64,000 nucleotides of DNA from Clostridia bacterium (GCA_017394805.1 JAFPXC010000012.1:17524-81523), one strand, 5' to 3'; counted from the stretch's first letter, positions 17,217-26,747 are shown. Notes: generated by a model not told the origin, from the sequence alone. Program-made: numbers and translations.

Positions 17217-17356
17217 TCGCGCCTCGCGCCCACATCCCGACGAATGTCGGATTTCTCCCGCTCGCGTTTCGAGCGGATTTCACCCGTGCCTTGGCACGGA
17301 TTTCTCCCGAGGCTGTGCCTCGTATTTTTCCGCGCCTTTGGCGATTCTCCCCAAGG
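17217..17356. repeat. Hairpin array (ATTTCNCC-linker type) in the pfkA/dnaE gap
   Basis: Four to five short palindromes with 5-6 bp stems follow one another: CCGACGAATGTCGG, CGCTCGCGTTTCGAGCG, CCGTGCCTTGGCACGG, CGAGGCTGTGCCTCG, then a CGCCTTTGGCG-like unit. They are separated by ATTTCTCC or ATTTCACC. It occupies most of the 331-bp gap between the pfkA start and the dnaE stop, and the last units could act as terminators of dnaE on the minus strand. Apart from the pfkA promoter nothing else is seen in the gap. Confidence 0.75.
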
Positions 17357-17358
17357 CG

Positions 17359-20300
17359 CTATTTTTTCAACGCCTTCATCACCACGCCCGCTTCGCCCAA
17401 CACGGCTTTGCACTCGGCAAGGGCCGCCGACGAGGGATACAACTTGTCGGGAGCGGCGTAATACTTGCCGCCGATCAGCATATACACGGCCATCTCGCCG
17501 TTGTAAGCTTTCAGTATCTCGCCGATCTTGTCCTGCTGTTGTTTGGTCGCCACCGTCAGCACCAAGGCGTAATCCTTGGCCGAGGGCACGACTTCGTCCT
17601 CTTCCTCGTTCTCCGCCGCGCTTCTTGCCGACTTGCGCCAATCCGCAACCGTCTGCACGTTGAGGCTGTAGCGGTTGTCGCGGTAGTTCAAACGCCCTTC
17701 CATCTTGACGATGGCGCGCTTTTCCAACAGTTGCTTATACTTAGCGTAGGTTCTTGCGAAGCACACGAATTCCACCGAGCCCGTCAAGTCCGCCAGCGTG
17801 CCCGACACGAAGTCGTTGCCGCTCTTATCGGGTTTTTTGACGAGGGCATTTATCATACCCGCCACCACGATGAACTGGTTGTTATATTGTCCGAGACCCG
17901 ACTCGTCCACGAATGCGTCCTCATCGAGGCCGCCCTCGTTTTCCATCGCGCTCAGGTCTTCTTTGAGGTTTTCCAGATGGAAAGGAATGGTCTTGTAGTC
18001 TTCGCGATAGGCGTCCAAAGGATGACCGGACATATACACGTTCAAGAGGTCTTTTTCGTTTTCGAGCAAGAGATCCCGCTCCATTTCGGGCAGTTTGGTC
18101 AATTCGATATGCCCCGTCACCCCCAGGTCGAACATATCGTCGAACAAAGACATTTGTCCGCTTGCCGACTTCTTGCGATCGCTCGTAATGGCCGACGCGA
18201 CGTTCTCGTAATTGGCCAACAAGGTGGCTCTCGTTTCGCCGAAGCAATCCATCGCGCCCGACTTGATGAGGCCCTCTATCATCGTCTTGTTGGGCATGGT
18301 CTCCTGCCGCTCCAACAGGTCTTGCAAGTCCTTATAGGGGCCGCCCCGCTTCCTTTCGGCCACCATTTTGATACTCGCGTCCTCGCCCACGCCTTTGATA
18401 CAGCACAGGCCGTAGCGCACGCTCTTGCCGTCGGTATGGAACCAGGTGTCGCTGTGATTGACCGAAGGGGGCAATACGGGGATGCCGTGCTCGCGTAGAT
18501 AGGTCAGATACTTCTCTTTCTCGTCGGGCTTGTCGATGCGGTCGTTCATGACGGCCGTGATAAACTCGTGCGGATAGTACAGTTTCATATACGCGGTCTC
18601 GTAGCTCAACACGGCGTAAGCGGCGGCGTGCGACTTATTGAATGCATACTTGGCGAAAGACGCCATACCGTCGAACAGTCGAATGGCGTTCTCCTCGCTC
18701 ATACCCAGCTTGATGGCGCCCACCACGGGGGAGTTTTTCTTATCGCCGGGGTGTCCCACCAAAAAGATGTGCTTCTGCACTTCCATCTCTTTTTGCTTCT
18801 TTTTGCTCATGATACGGCGCAGGATATCCGCTCGTCCGTAGCTGTATCCGCCCACCGTTCTCACGATATCCATCACCTGCTCTTGGTACACGATAACCCC
18901 ATACGTATTGCTCAAAATCGGTTCAAGGCGCGGATCGATATAGGTGATCAACTCGGGGTTTTTCTTGTTGCGCACATAGTCCGGGATGCTATCCATCGGC
19001 CCGGGTCTGTACAGCGAAATACCGGCTATGATATCTTCCATCGAGGAGGGTTGCAAATCGCGCATAAACTTCTTCATGCCCGGACTTTCCAATTGGAACA
19101 CGGCGTCCGTTTCGCCGCGCCCGATCAGTTCGTACACCTTGGGATCGTCGTACCCCAGCACCGCGAAGTCCACGTCCTTCCCCGTATTTTCCTTGATATA
19201 TTGCTTACATTTTTTCAAGTCGGTCAAGTTGGTCAAGCCCAAGAAGTCCATCTTCAACAGGCCGAGTTCTTCCACTTGGTCCTTGGGATATTGCGTGGTC
19301 ACGATACCGTCGTTTTGTTGCAACGGTATGCAGTCGGCCACGGGTTTGGCGCATATCACCACGCCCGCCGCGTGCATACCCGTATTGCGCGGCATACCCT
19401 CCAACTTCTCGGCCATATCCACCACCATACGCACGGTCGAATCATTGTTATACAGTTCGATGAGGTCGTTGGAGCGCATAGGACCGTACTTCTCGGCTTC
19501 CTTCTTGTTGGTGGGATCGTACTTACCCATCACGCCTTTCAGACAGCACCCCGGCATATTGGGAATGGGCTTCGTAATCTTTTCCACTTCCGCAAACGGT
19601 ATGCGGTACACGCGCGCCACGTCCTTGATGGCCTGTTTGGCGGCCAAAGTACCGAAGGTGATGATTTGCGTCACCTTTTCCTTGCCGTACTTATTGCGTA
19701 CGTATTCGATGACCTGCTCTCTTCCCTCCGAGCAAATATCCACGTCGAAGTCGGGCATGGACACGCGCTCTTTGTTGAGGAAGCGCTCGAATATCAGGTT
19801 GAAGCGCAGAGGATCCACGTTGGTGATACCGATGGCGTAGGCCACGATAGAGCCCACGCCCGAGCCGCGCCCCGCGCCCACGGGAATGCCGTGCGTCTTG
19901 GCGTAGTGGATGAAATCCCACACGATGAGGTAGTATTCCGCGAAGCCCATATCGATCACCACGCCCAACTCGTATTCGGCGCGGTTTTTGATTTCCTCCG
20001 TCACTTCGCCGTATCGTTTGACCAACCCCTCCATCGTCATCTTGGTCAGGTATTCGCTGGGCGTACTGCCGTCGGGCGGATAGTAGGGGGGCAACAATTT
20101 TTGTTTGGTGGGCATCGTCAAGGTTATCTTGTTCGCTATCTCCACCGTACGGTCCAGAGCGTCCAAGTGGTCGGGGAACAAAGCCGCCATTTCCTCGTAC
20201 GACTTCACATAAAACTCCTTTCCTTGGAAGCGCATACGCTTTTCGTCGTCGATATACGCGGCGGTCTGAATGCACAGGAGTACGTCGTGCATCTCGGCGT

Positions 20301-21111
20301 CGTCGCGGCTCATATAGTGCGCGTCGTTGGTGACGACCAGTTGATACCCCGTCTCCTTGGCTATGCGGATAAGGCCCGCGTTGCTTATCTTTTCGAGCGC
20401 TCTGCCCTCTTCCACGATGCCGTGGTCCTGCATTTCGAGATAGAAATCCCCCTCGGCAAACAAACTTCCGAGGCGCTTTGCGTAGGCTTTCGCGCCCTCG
20501 TAATCGCCCGCCAATATCAATTTGGGTATGCGTCCCACGATACACGCCGAGAGGCATATCAACCCCTCGCTGTATTGCGACAGGCATTCTATATCGATGT
20601 GCGCCTTGCCGCCGTAGTAGCCGTCCGTCCAGGCCAGCGAATTGAGTTTCATCAAGTGCTTATAGCCCACCTCGTTTTTGGCCAACAGGATGAGGTGGTC
20701 GCGCTGGTCCTTGCGTATGCCCTGCACCGCGTGCATATCGGGCACGACGTAAAACTCGCAGCCGATGATGGGCTTGATATACAGGTCGGCGTATTTTTCC
20801 CTATCGCCCTCTTTGATGACCATATCGTCCATCACGGGCTTGTCCCCCGCGTTTGCGGGGTCCTCGGCCAACCTACGCTCGTAGGCTTCGACGGCCTCTT
20901 TCAGTTTTATCTTCTTCACTTCGCCCGCCCAATCGTTCTCGGCGGCATGAAACATATCCATAGCGCCGTACATATTGCCGTGGTCTGTCATGGCCACGGC
21001 GGGCATATTCATCTTACGCGCGTATTGAAACAACTGTTTGATGCGCACCGCGCCGTCCAACAGGCTGTACTCGGTATGCAGATGCAAATGCACGAAAGGT
21101 TTATCGGACAT
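17359..21111 (-). CDS. dnaE: DNA polymerase III alpha subunit (DnaE type)
   Basis: A 1,250-residue replicative polymerase. The N-terminal PHP domain begins HLHLHTEYSLLDGA and has a ~50-residue insertion (about residues 65-110, KKIKLKEAVEAYERRL..) not present in shorter homologues. The palm carries the catalytic aspartates in PDFDVDIC and the GRGSGVGS loop; the tau/beta-binding half follows with an OB-fold near residues 1,080-1,160 (VAGMINALVKK). No PolC-style exonuclease insertion is present. The ATG is 1 nt past the whiA stop, so whiA and dnaE are co-translated. Slightly longer than a typical DnaE1, but otherwise ordinary. Confidence 0.96.
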   Translation of the reverse strand: MSDKPFVHLHLHTEYSLLDGAVRIKQLFQYARKMNMPAVAMTDHGNMYGAMDMFHAAENDWAGEVKKIKLKEAVEAYERRLAEDPANAGDKPVMDDMVIKEGDREKYADLYIKPIIGCEFYVVPDMHAVQGIRKDQRDHLILLAKNEVGYKHLMKLNSLAWTDGYYGGKAHIDIECLSQYSEGLICLSACIVGRIPKLILAGDYEGAKAYAKRLGSLFAEGDFYLEMQDHGIVEEGRALEKISNAGLIRIAKETGYQLVVTNDAHYMSRDDAEMHDVLLCIQTAAYIDDEKRMRFQGKEFYVKSYEEMAALFPDHLDALDRTVEIANKITLTMPTKQKLLPPYYPPDGSTPSEYLTKMTMEGLVKRYGEVTEEIKNRAEYELGVVIDMGFAEYYLIVWDFIHYAKTHGIPVGAGRGSGVGSIVAYAIGITNVDPLRFNLIFERFLNKERVSMPDFDVDICSEGREQVIEYVRNKYGKEKVTQIITFGTLAAKQAIKDVARVYRIPFAEVEKITKPIPNMPGCCLKGVMGKYDPTNKKEAEKYGPMRSNDLIELYNNDSTVRMVVDMAEKLEGMPRNTGMHAAGVVICAKPVADCIPLQQNDGIVTTQYPKDQVEELGLLKMDFLGLTNLTDLKKCKQYIKENTGKDVDFAVLGYDDPKVYELIGRGETDAVFQLESPGMKKFMRDLQPSSMEDIIAGISLYRPGPMDSIPDYVRNKKNPELITYIDPRLEPILSNTYGVIVYQEQVMDIVRTVGGYSYGRADILRRIMSKKKQKEMEVQKHIFLVGHPGDKKNSPVVGAIKLGMSEENAIRLFDGMASFAKYAFNKSHAAAYAVLSYETAYMKLYYPHEFITAVMNDRIDKPDEKEKYLTYLREHGIPVLPPSVNHSDTWFHTDGKSVRYGLCCIKGVGEDASIKMVAERKRGGPYKDLQDLLERQETMPNKTMIEGLIKSGAMDCFGETRATLLANYENVASAITSDRKKSASGQMSLFDDMFDLGVTGHIELTKLPEMERDLLLENEKDLLNVYMSGHPLDAYREDYKTIPFHLENLKEDLSAMENEGGLDEDAFVDESGLGQYNNQFIVVAGMINALVKKPDKSGNDFVSGTLADLTGSVEFVCFARTYAKYKQLLEKRAIVKMEGRLNYRDNRYSLNVQTVADWRKSARSAAENEEEDEVVPSAKDYALVLTVATKQQQDKIGEILKAYNGEMAVYMLIGGKYYAAPDKLYPSSAALAECKAVLGEAGVVMKALKK

Positions 21112-21112
21112 A

Positions 21113-22039
21113 CTATTCTCCTTTGTATTTTTCCGCGGCGGAAGTTATCGCCGACATACGCCGATATACGGCGGTGGCGTTCAGCCCCAACTGTTTGGCT
21201 ATATCCCGTAGGGACGCGTATCTTTCTTTCAGGCGCATATCGCCCACCAACTGCACTTCGGGCGGCAAGCGTTGATATTCGCCTTTTTCTTTCAATTTCT
21301 CTATCGCCCACAACTGTTCGGTAGCCGCCGCGTAGGACTTGTCCATATTGTTGATACGGCAATTCATTTCACGCGTCAAGGAGCGATTGATATTGCGTTC
21401 GAGGTAGTATTCGGTCACTTCGAGGGAGCATTTGGTCGCCCCCACCAAGGTAAAGAAGTCGGCGACGGCCTCACGGCGAATGCTCAACCGCGTGGTCTCC
21501 TCGCTTTGCGTCACCCCAAAGCGCACGGGCGCAAGCATACTTTCCAGCTCGGCGATACGCCTATCCCCCACCGAGAGGGACAAATCGAAGCGGTATTCCT
21601 CACCGCTGGTGTACAACCGCCCCGCTTCGAGCGCCAAGGCGGCCAGATAGCGGCAGTCTTTCACCCAGCGCATACTCCCGAAGCCGAGGGTATAGATTTC
21701 GTTACCTTCCTCGTCCGTTTTGAGCATTTTGCAGTCTACGAGCAACTTCTTTCCCACGGCGGCCGGCAATTCCAGCGACACCCCGCGCGAGCGTTTCCGC
21801 TCTTTGCCGCCGTCTATGGACAATTCGGGGCGGTAGGCGTAGAGCGCCCACAGGCAATTCGCCGCCAAGATAGCCGAATCGGTATTGCGGAAAGATACGG
21901 TCACTTTGGGATTTCGGCCTATACTCAACTCGCCGCCCAGCACCAAAAAACCCGCCAAGAAAGAAAGGTTGTCCTTATTCTTGAGCGCTTCGGGGTCCAT
22001 TCCCGCCAATTCTTCCCGCCATTCTCTATCGCCTATCAT
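21113..22039 (-). CDS. whiA: DNA-binding protein WhiA
   Basis: A 308-residue protein with an N-terminal LAGLIDADG-like fold (FLAGFLVLGGELSIG) and a C-terminal helix-turn-helix (RYASLRDIAKQLGLNATAVYRRMSAI), the standard WhiA arrangement found across Gram-positive bacteria. It influences cell division, and sporulation in some lineages. The catalytic acidic residues of true homing endonucleases are not apparent, as usual for WhiA. Its usual partners yvcJ/yvcK are absent; here it lies between murB and dnaE. No strong SD is visible (GGAATACGAG before the ATG). Confidence 0.9.
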   Translation of the reverse strand: MIGDREWREELAGMDPEALKNKDNLSFLAGFLVLGGELSIGRNPKVTVSFRNTDSAILAANCLWALYAYRPELSIDGGKERKRSRGVSLELPAAVGKKLLVDCKMLKTDEEGNEIYTLGFGSMRWVKDCRYLAALALEAGRLYTSGEEYRFDLSLSVGDRRIAELESMLAPVRFGVTQSEETTRLSIRREAVADFFTLVGATKCSLEVTEYYLERNINRSLTREMNCRINNMDKSYAAATEQLWAIEKLKEKGEYQRLPPEVQLVGDMRLKERYASLRDIAKQLGLNATAVYRRMSAITSAAEKYKGE

Positions 22040-22080
22040 CTCGTATTCCTTTTACGCCTATCGCATTCGCCTTCGGCAAC

Positions 22081-22333
22081 TATCTCGCGCCGACGGGCGT
22101 CTATTCCTACCACAACGCACCATAGGTGCAATTTACGGCGGCATAGCCGCCTATTCGCCCCGCCGTGGCGCTCGGATTTCACCCGCTCTCGGTATCTCGC
22201 GCCGACGGGCGTCTATCAACGCAACTTGCGCTTTGCGCAAACGAACGCAAGGCTGTGCCTTGAACTTCACTTGCTACGCAAACTTCACTTTCGCATAGCG
22301 AAAACTTCACCGATGCCGCCTTTGGCGGCGTCT
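22081..22333. repeat. Composite hairpin array in the murB/whiA gap
   Basis: Two sub-arrays share a 24-bp direct repeat (22081-22104 and 22193-22216, TATCTCGCGCCGACGGGCGT plus CTAT). The first includes GCACCATAGGTGC and GGCGGCATAGCCGCC. The second has TGCGCTTTGCGCA, CAAGGCTGTGCCTTG, TTGCTACGCAA, TTTCGCATAGCGAAA and GCCGCCTTTGGCGGC. The last palindromes of the second are separated by AACTTCAC (GTGAAGTT on the minus strand). The conserved tail is present in reverse at 22100-22116 (GTTGTGGTAGGAATAGA on the minus strand). No coding signal is seen. Confidence 0.82.
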
Positions 22334-22334
22334 A

Positions 22335-23207
22335 TTAATCGTGCAAATGCACGAACTCCTCTTCGAGATACACCCCGTACCGCTCGTATACGGCGCTTTT
22401 CACCACGTCCACCAGCCGCAGGTAATCCCTTGCGGTCGCTCCTTGCATATTGACGATATAGTTGCAATGCACGCCGCTCACCTGCGCCTGGCCTATCTTG
22501 GTGCCTTTCAGCCCGCATCCTTGTATATACTTGGCGGCGGGCACGCCCGAAGCGGCCTTGAACACGCACCCCAACGAGGGTTGTCTGGGGCTGTTGGCCG
22601 AGCGCGATACGCGCATATTCTCCACCGTCGCCGCGATTTCGTTCTTATCTTTCGCCGTCAGGCGGAAGGTCACCGCGCCCACCACGCCTTTGATTCGGCT
22701 GTCCCGATAGCGCAGGCCGAGGGCGGCTTTCTCCACCACCTCGACGGTTTGGGCGGTCACCACGGTTGCGCTAGTCACCACCGCCGCCATATCCTGCCCG
22801 TACGCGCCCGCGTTCATACGCAGAGCGCCGCCCACGGTCGCGGGGATACCCGACGCGAATTCCAAGCCCGACAGCCCCCTTTCGGTGGCCGCCGCGGACA
22901 AAGCGGGCAGCATTTCGCCCGCCATCGCCCGCACGACGTCGTTTTCTATCTCGATACCCTTCATATCGCGGGTAGACAGCACCCATTCCAGGCCGAAATC
23001 GCTGATAAGGGAGTTGCTCCCCCCGCCCAGCACGTGATAGCGCACGGGCGCCAATATGCGTAGGCTTTGCTGCAATTCTTCTATCGTTTTGGGCATCACG
23101 AGGTTTCGCACGTCGCCGCCCGCCGCAAAGGTGGACAACTTGCGCCCGCTCACGTCGTGCTCTACGCGGATACCCGCCCTATTCAATGCGTCCGAGATGG
23201 TTTCCAT
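22335..23207 (-). CDS. murB: UDP-N-acetylmuramate dehydrogenase MurB
   Basis: A 290-residue flavoenzyme that reduces UDP-GlcNAc-enolpyruvate to UDP-MurNAc with NADPH. The FAD-binding VLGGGSNSLISD, GIPATVGGALRMNAGAYG and the C-terminal GAQVSG-like GQAQVSGVHCNYIVN are clear. The catalytic loop reads PSLGCVFK, so Cys214 takes the place of the usual Ser in GSxFK; this is a conservative swap that I believe occurs in some other MurBs. It ends 1 bp past a hairpin array and starts 18 bp after the HAD gene. Confidence 0.94.
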   Translation of the reverse strand: METISDALNRAGIRVEHDVSGRKLSTFAAGGDVRNLVMPKTIEELQQSLRILAPVRYHVLGGGSNSLISDFGLEWVLSTRDMKGIEIENDVVRAMAGEMLPALSAAATERGLSGLEFASGIPATVGGALRMNAGAYGQDMAAVVTSATVVTAQTVEVVEKAALGLRYRDSRIKGVVGAVTFRLTAKDKNEIAATVENMRVSRSANSPRQPSLGCVFKAASGVPAAKYIQGCGLKGTKIGQAQVSGVHCNYIVNMQGATARDYLRLVDVVKSAVYERYGVYLEEEFVHLHD

Positions 23208-23225
23208 ACCGCCATTGTATGCCGC

Positions 23226-24056
23226 TTACGGCAAGGGCGTACCCTCGACGATGGCGGTCAGCACGTCGCCCACGCCCCCGTCGGCACAGGACGCGCATAC
23301 GAGGTCGGCCGCTTCCTTGAGGGCGGGCACGGCGTTGCCCACGGCTACGCCCAACCCCGCGGCTTGCAACAGACTTATATCGTTGCTCTCGTCCCCGAAC
23401 GCCACGGCGTCTTCGGGCTCGAATCCCAAATAGCGGCACATCGCCCTGAGTCCGTTCCCTTTGCCGCTCTCTTTGGACACCACTTCGATATAGCGCGGCG
23501 TGGAGCAGGTAATATCGAGGTTGGGGAAGCGTTCCCTTAGGGCCGCCACCCTATCCGCCGTCTCTTCGGCGGGCGACATCACGATCATCTTGTGCATATC
23601 CCAATGCTCGGCCTCTTTCCACCCGGACAGCGGCTCGCCCACGTAAACGCCCCGTATTTCGGTATAGCGGAAGTATTCTTCACTGTACGGGTTTTTGTCC
23701 GCCGTATACACGTCCACGCCGTGATAGGCCTGAAAAACCCACCCACGTTCCTCGGCAAATCGCGCCAAGGCGTGCCAATCCGCCGAGGCGAGATCGTGGC
23801 GAAACACCTCTTTCTCCGCGCGGAAATCGTACCCGACCGAGCCTTGCAGACACACGAGGTATTCGGGCGAATACGCCATTTTCGCCAACTGTTTGGCGAT
23901 AGAACGGAACATTCTGCCCGTCGTCACCACGAAGACGCCGCCCGCACGGATATAGGCGTCGATGGCTCGTTTGGTCTTCGGGGGCACCCGATTCGACTTT
24001 GCGTCGAAGATGGTCGCGTCGTAGTCGCAAAATGCAATGGGATAACGTAGTTTCAT
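23226..24056 (-). CDS. HAD superfamily phosphatase, Cof/IIB type
   Basis: A 276-residue hydrolase. HAD motif I is DYDATIFD (nucleophile Asp plus +2 Asp), motif II is the Thr in VVTTGR, motif III a Lys near SKESGKGNGL, and motif IV reads AFGDESNDISLL. The C2 cap between motifs II and III marks the Cof/IIB group, which dephosphorylates sugar phosphates and flavin or PLP-type metabolites. Substrate cannot be told. It sits between uvrC and murB in a run of minus-strand genes. Confidence 0.9.
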   Translation of the reverse strand: MKLRYPIAFCDYDATIFDAKSNRVPPKTKRAIDAYIRAGGVFVVTTGRMFRSIAKQLAKMAYSPEYLVCLQGSVGYDFRAEKEVFRHDLASADWHALARFAEERGWVFQAYHGVDVYTADKNPYSEEYFRYTEIRGVYVGEPLSGWKEAEHWDMHKMIVMSPAEETADRVAALRERFPNLDITCSTPRYIEVVSKESGKGNGLRAMCRYLGFEPEDAVAFGDESNDISLLQAAGLGVAVGNAVPALKEAADLVCASCADGGVGDVLTAIVEGTPLP

Positions 24057-24104
24057 AACCGATAGTATATCATATTCACCGCCGCGCGGTCAACAGCGGG
24101 ACGG

Positions 24105-25916
24105 CTATTCCTCGTGGAAATAGGCGTAGATATTGTGCGCCGTCTTTTTGCTCAATTTGGGCACCTTTTCGAGGTCTTCCGGGGTGGCCGCGGCGATTCC
24201 CTCGTAAGAATGAAATACTCTATACAGGGTTTTCACGGTTTCCTCGCCTACGCCCGCTATGGACAGCAATTTGCTTTTGAGGGTGTTCGTTTGCCTGAGG
24301 TGCCGGTGGTAGGTGATGGCGAAGCGGTGCGCCTCGTCGCGGATGCGTTGCAACAGTTGCAGCGCCAGCGAACTGTGGGGCAGTTTTATCTCCCGCCCGT
24401 CGCGCAATACGATGGTCTCCTCCCGTTTGGCGAGACCGATGACGAAGGTGTCGTTATACCCCTCGTTTTGCATGGCGCGCAAGGCGTACTCCACTTGTAT
24501 AATGCCGCCGTCTATCACCAATAGGTCGGGCACTTCGCGGAAACTCACGTCCACCCCCTCTTTCAGTCGTTCGAGCCGGCGGGACAGCACTTCCTGCATA
24601 CAGGCAAAGTCGTTGTTTCCCTCCACGGTTTTGATGCGGAAATGCCGATACATTTCCCTATCCTTTTCGCCGTCCGTAAAGACCACCATACTGCCCACTT
24701 TGTTCGTGCCCGATATATGGCTGATGTCGTAGCATTCCATGCGGTGTATGGTGCCCGTCATACCGATGGTTTTGGCCAACTGCTCGGCCGCGCCCACCGT
24801 CATATTCTCGTGTCTGGTCACCGCCTCGCCCGACCGCGACAGGTACTCCTGCGCGTTATTGACGGCCATATCCGCCAACTGCTTGCGCACGCCCTGTTGG
24901 GGCGTATATACGCGCACTTTTTTGCCCAGTGTAGACAGCGCTTTTTCCAATCCATCGGGCGCGTCGAACGCCAGCACCAATTCGTCCGCCACCATAGGCG
25001 ACGCGGTGTAATAGCGGTAGATAAAACTCTCGAGGTTGTCTTGGTCATCCAGCCCCGACGCCACGGGCACTTTGTCCACGGCCACCACCTTGCCGCCGCG
25101 CACCGCGACGACGGCGGCCACGTCGGCCTTTGCGCCGTAGGCCACGCCCCACACGTCCAGGTTGAAGTCCTTGGGAAGGGCCACCACCTGGTGCCGTATC
25201 ATCTTCTCCAAGGTGGCCAATTTATTCTTGTATGCCAAGGCGGATTCGTAGTCTTCGCGCTCGCTGGCGGCCAGCATTTTTTCGGTCAGGATATCCTCTA
25301 CTTTTTTGTCGTTTCCGCGCAAAAAGTCTATGACGTCCCCTATCATTTTGCGATATTCCTCTTTGGTCGCCTTGCCCACGCAGGGTGCCAAACATTGCCC
25401 TATGTGATAATTCAGGCACGGCCTATGGGAAGCGGGCAATTTGGCGAGATTGTGCCGACAATGGCGTATGGGAAAGGCCGAATGCAGTAGGTCCATCATC
25501 TCCCTCGTCGTTATGCCGATCATATACGGCCCGAAGTATTTTGCGCCGTCCGCTTTCAGACGCCGTATCACGGTCACTTGGGGATAGTCCTCTTTGAGGT
25601 CTATGCGCAAAAACGGATACAATTTGTCGTCTTTCAAGAGGATATTGTAGTGGGGCTTGTGCTTCTTTATCAGCGTATTTTCGAGCATCAGCGCGTCTAT
25701 CTCGCTGTTGCAGATGATATAGTCGAAGTCCACCACCTTGTCCACCAACGCCATGGTCTTCTCGGTCTTCGTGCCCGCGTGAAAATACGAACGCACGCGG
25801 TTCTTCAAGTTGGCGGCCTTGCCCACGTACACCACGGTATTCGCGGCGTCCCGCATAATATACACGCCGGGCGATTCGGGCAATTCTTTCAGTTTCAGGC
25901 GGATGGTATCGTTCAT
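24105..25916 (-). CDS. uvrC: UvrABC system protein C
   Basis: A 603-residue nucleotide-excision-repair endonuclease. The GIY-YIG domain opens the protein (PGVYIMRDAANTVVYVGKAANLKNRV), the UVR motif lies near residues 195-230 (EDYESALAYKNKL), the RNase H-like domain has ECYDISHISGT and DLLVIDGG, and two HhH motifs close it (IAGVGEETVKTLYR, LEKVPKLSKKTAHNIYAY). I chose the ATG at 25916; an in-frame TTG lies 15 nt upstream. No SD precedes either, and a TATAAT sits 9 nt before the ATG, inside the upstream repeat, so the mRNA may be leaderless or nearly so. Confidence 0.94.
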   Translation of the reverse strand: MNDTIRLKLKELPESPGVYIMRDAANTVVYVGKAANLKNRVRSYFHAGTKTEKTMALVDKVVDFDYIICNSEIDALMLENTLIKKHKPHYNILLKDDKLYPFLRIDLKEDYPQVTVIRRLKADGAKYFGPYMIGITTREMMDLLHSAFPIRHCRHNLAKLPASHRPCLNYHIGQCLAPCVGKATKEEYRKMIGDVIDFLRGNDKKVEDILTEKMLAASEREDYESALAYKNKLATLEKMIRHQVVALPKDFNLDVWGVAYGAKADVAAVVAVRGGKVVAVDKVPVASGLDDQDNLESFIYRYYTASPMVADELVLAFDAPDGLEKALSTLGKKVRVYTPQQGVRKQLADMAVNNAQEYLSRSGEAVTRHENMTVGAAEQLAKTIGMTGTIHRMECYDISHISGTNKVGSMVVFTDGEKDREMYRHFRIKTVEGNNDFACMQEVLSRRLERLKEGVDVSFREVPDLLVIDGGIIQVEYALRAMQNEGYNDTFVIGLAKREETIVLRDGREIKLPHSSLALQLLQRIRDEAHRFAITYHRHLRQTNTLKSKLLSIAGVGEETVKTLYRVFHSYEGIAAATPEDLEKVPKLSKKTAHNIYAYFHEE

Positions 25917-26215
25917 GAGGCTATTATACAACTATACGAACGCCCATTCTTACGAATGGTATCTATACTGCGTATAGATTGGTCGCTACGCTCCCCGCGT
26001 TCGATTGCAAGGCGGCGCGAACGACGTGCAAATACTTCGTGCTTGCTCGTTCGCTTCTATTATACAACTATACAAACGCCAGCCTGTCGGCTGTGTCTAT
26101 GCAGAGCATAGACGTTGCTGTCGCAACGGCGTTTTGTTGCAAGACGTCGCAAGCGTAACGCAAATACTTCGCTTCGCTTGTGCTTGCACGCTTGCTTCTA
26201 TTATAGCATACAATC
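25917..26215. repeat. Degenerate ~138-bp tandem repeat built of short hairpins
   Basis: The segment CTATTATACAACTATACRAA plus CGCC occurs at 25921 and 26058, and a shortened CTATTATA at 26198, giving a period of 137-140 bp. Each unit carries small palindromes: CCATTCTTACGAATGG, TCTATACTGCGTATAGA, TCTATGCAGAGCATAGA and CGTTGCTGTCGCAACG (6-7 bp stems, 3-4 nt loops). A shared GCAAATACTTCG lies near the end of each. The rest of the 480-bp gap (to 26396) shows no gene other than the leader of the next one. Confidence 0.7.
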
Positions 26216-26396
26216 CTCTTTCTTCAACCCTCTTTGCGCACTTTTTCCCAAACAAATTCCGCCGCATTATATCGGGTGCGCCTTCCCGAAACAAAGACAC
26301 GTATTGCCAAAACTCGACATCGCCCGCCAGTTCTCCTTTGGTACAATGAGCACTATCCGCCGACGACCGTCGGCAAACCGAACAACGAGGTACGTT

Positions 26397-26687
26397 ATGA
26401 ACAACAGCATCAAAGATTTGGCCAAACAAGCGAAGTTTCGTATGCGCGTTTCGGGCGCGCCCGAAAACAAAAGCACCCTCCCCGACGTAGCCCAAGAGGA
26501 AGAGCGCGTCTACCGCATCGTCTGTCGGCTGGAAGAGAGCGACGAGGTCGTCACCGATCCCATCATGCAGGTCGCCGATCCCGCCGTATGGCGCACGCTT
26601 TCGGGCGTGGGGCGCGAACGCTACGTTCTCAATCTATCCGACGTCTATCTCCGCCAATTGGAGCGCTATCGCCGTCAAAAGTCCTGA
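26397..26687 (+). CDS. Small hypothetical protein (96 aa)
   Basis: A 96-residue soluble, charged protein starting at an ATG with GAGG 7 nt upstream. It has an N-terminal basic helix (IKDLAKQAKFRMRVS) and a C-terminal segment LNLSDVYLRQLERYRRQ. Codon use resembles the neighbouring housekeeping genes. No signal peptide, membrane segment or Cys motif is present and I do not recognise the family. It is followed by an AT-rich inverted repeat (26714-26735) and the promoter of the next gene, so it is probably monocistronic. Confidence 0.6.
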   Translation: MNNSIKDLAKQAKFRMRVSGAPENKSTLPDVAQEEERVYRIVCRLEESDEVVTDPIMQVADPAVWRTLSGVGRERYVLNLSDVYLRQLERYRRQKS

Positions 26688-26747
26688 AATCCCTTCTCAA
26701 AGGGTGCAACTGACAAAAATAAACTAATTTTTGTACTAAAATACCCT

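Noticed and set aside
18568..21324. 918-codon plus-strand open frame across dnaE
   Set aside because: It is the reverse complement shadow of dnaE, with His/Val/Gln-rich nonsense composition.
25917..25931. TTG start for uvrC
   Set aside because: The residues before Met at 25916 do not match UvrC, and the TTG falls within the repeat; neither start has an SD.
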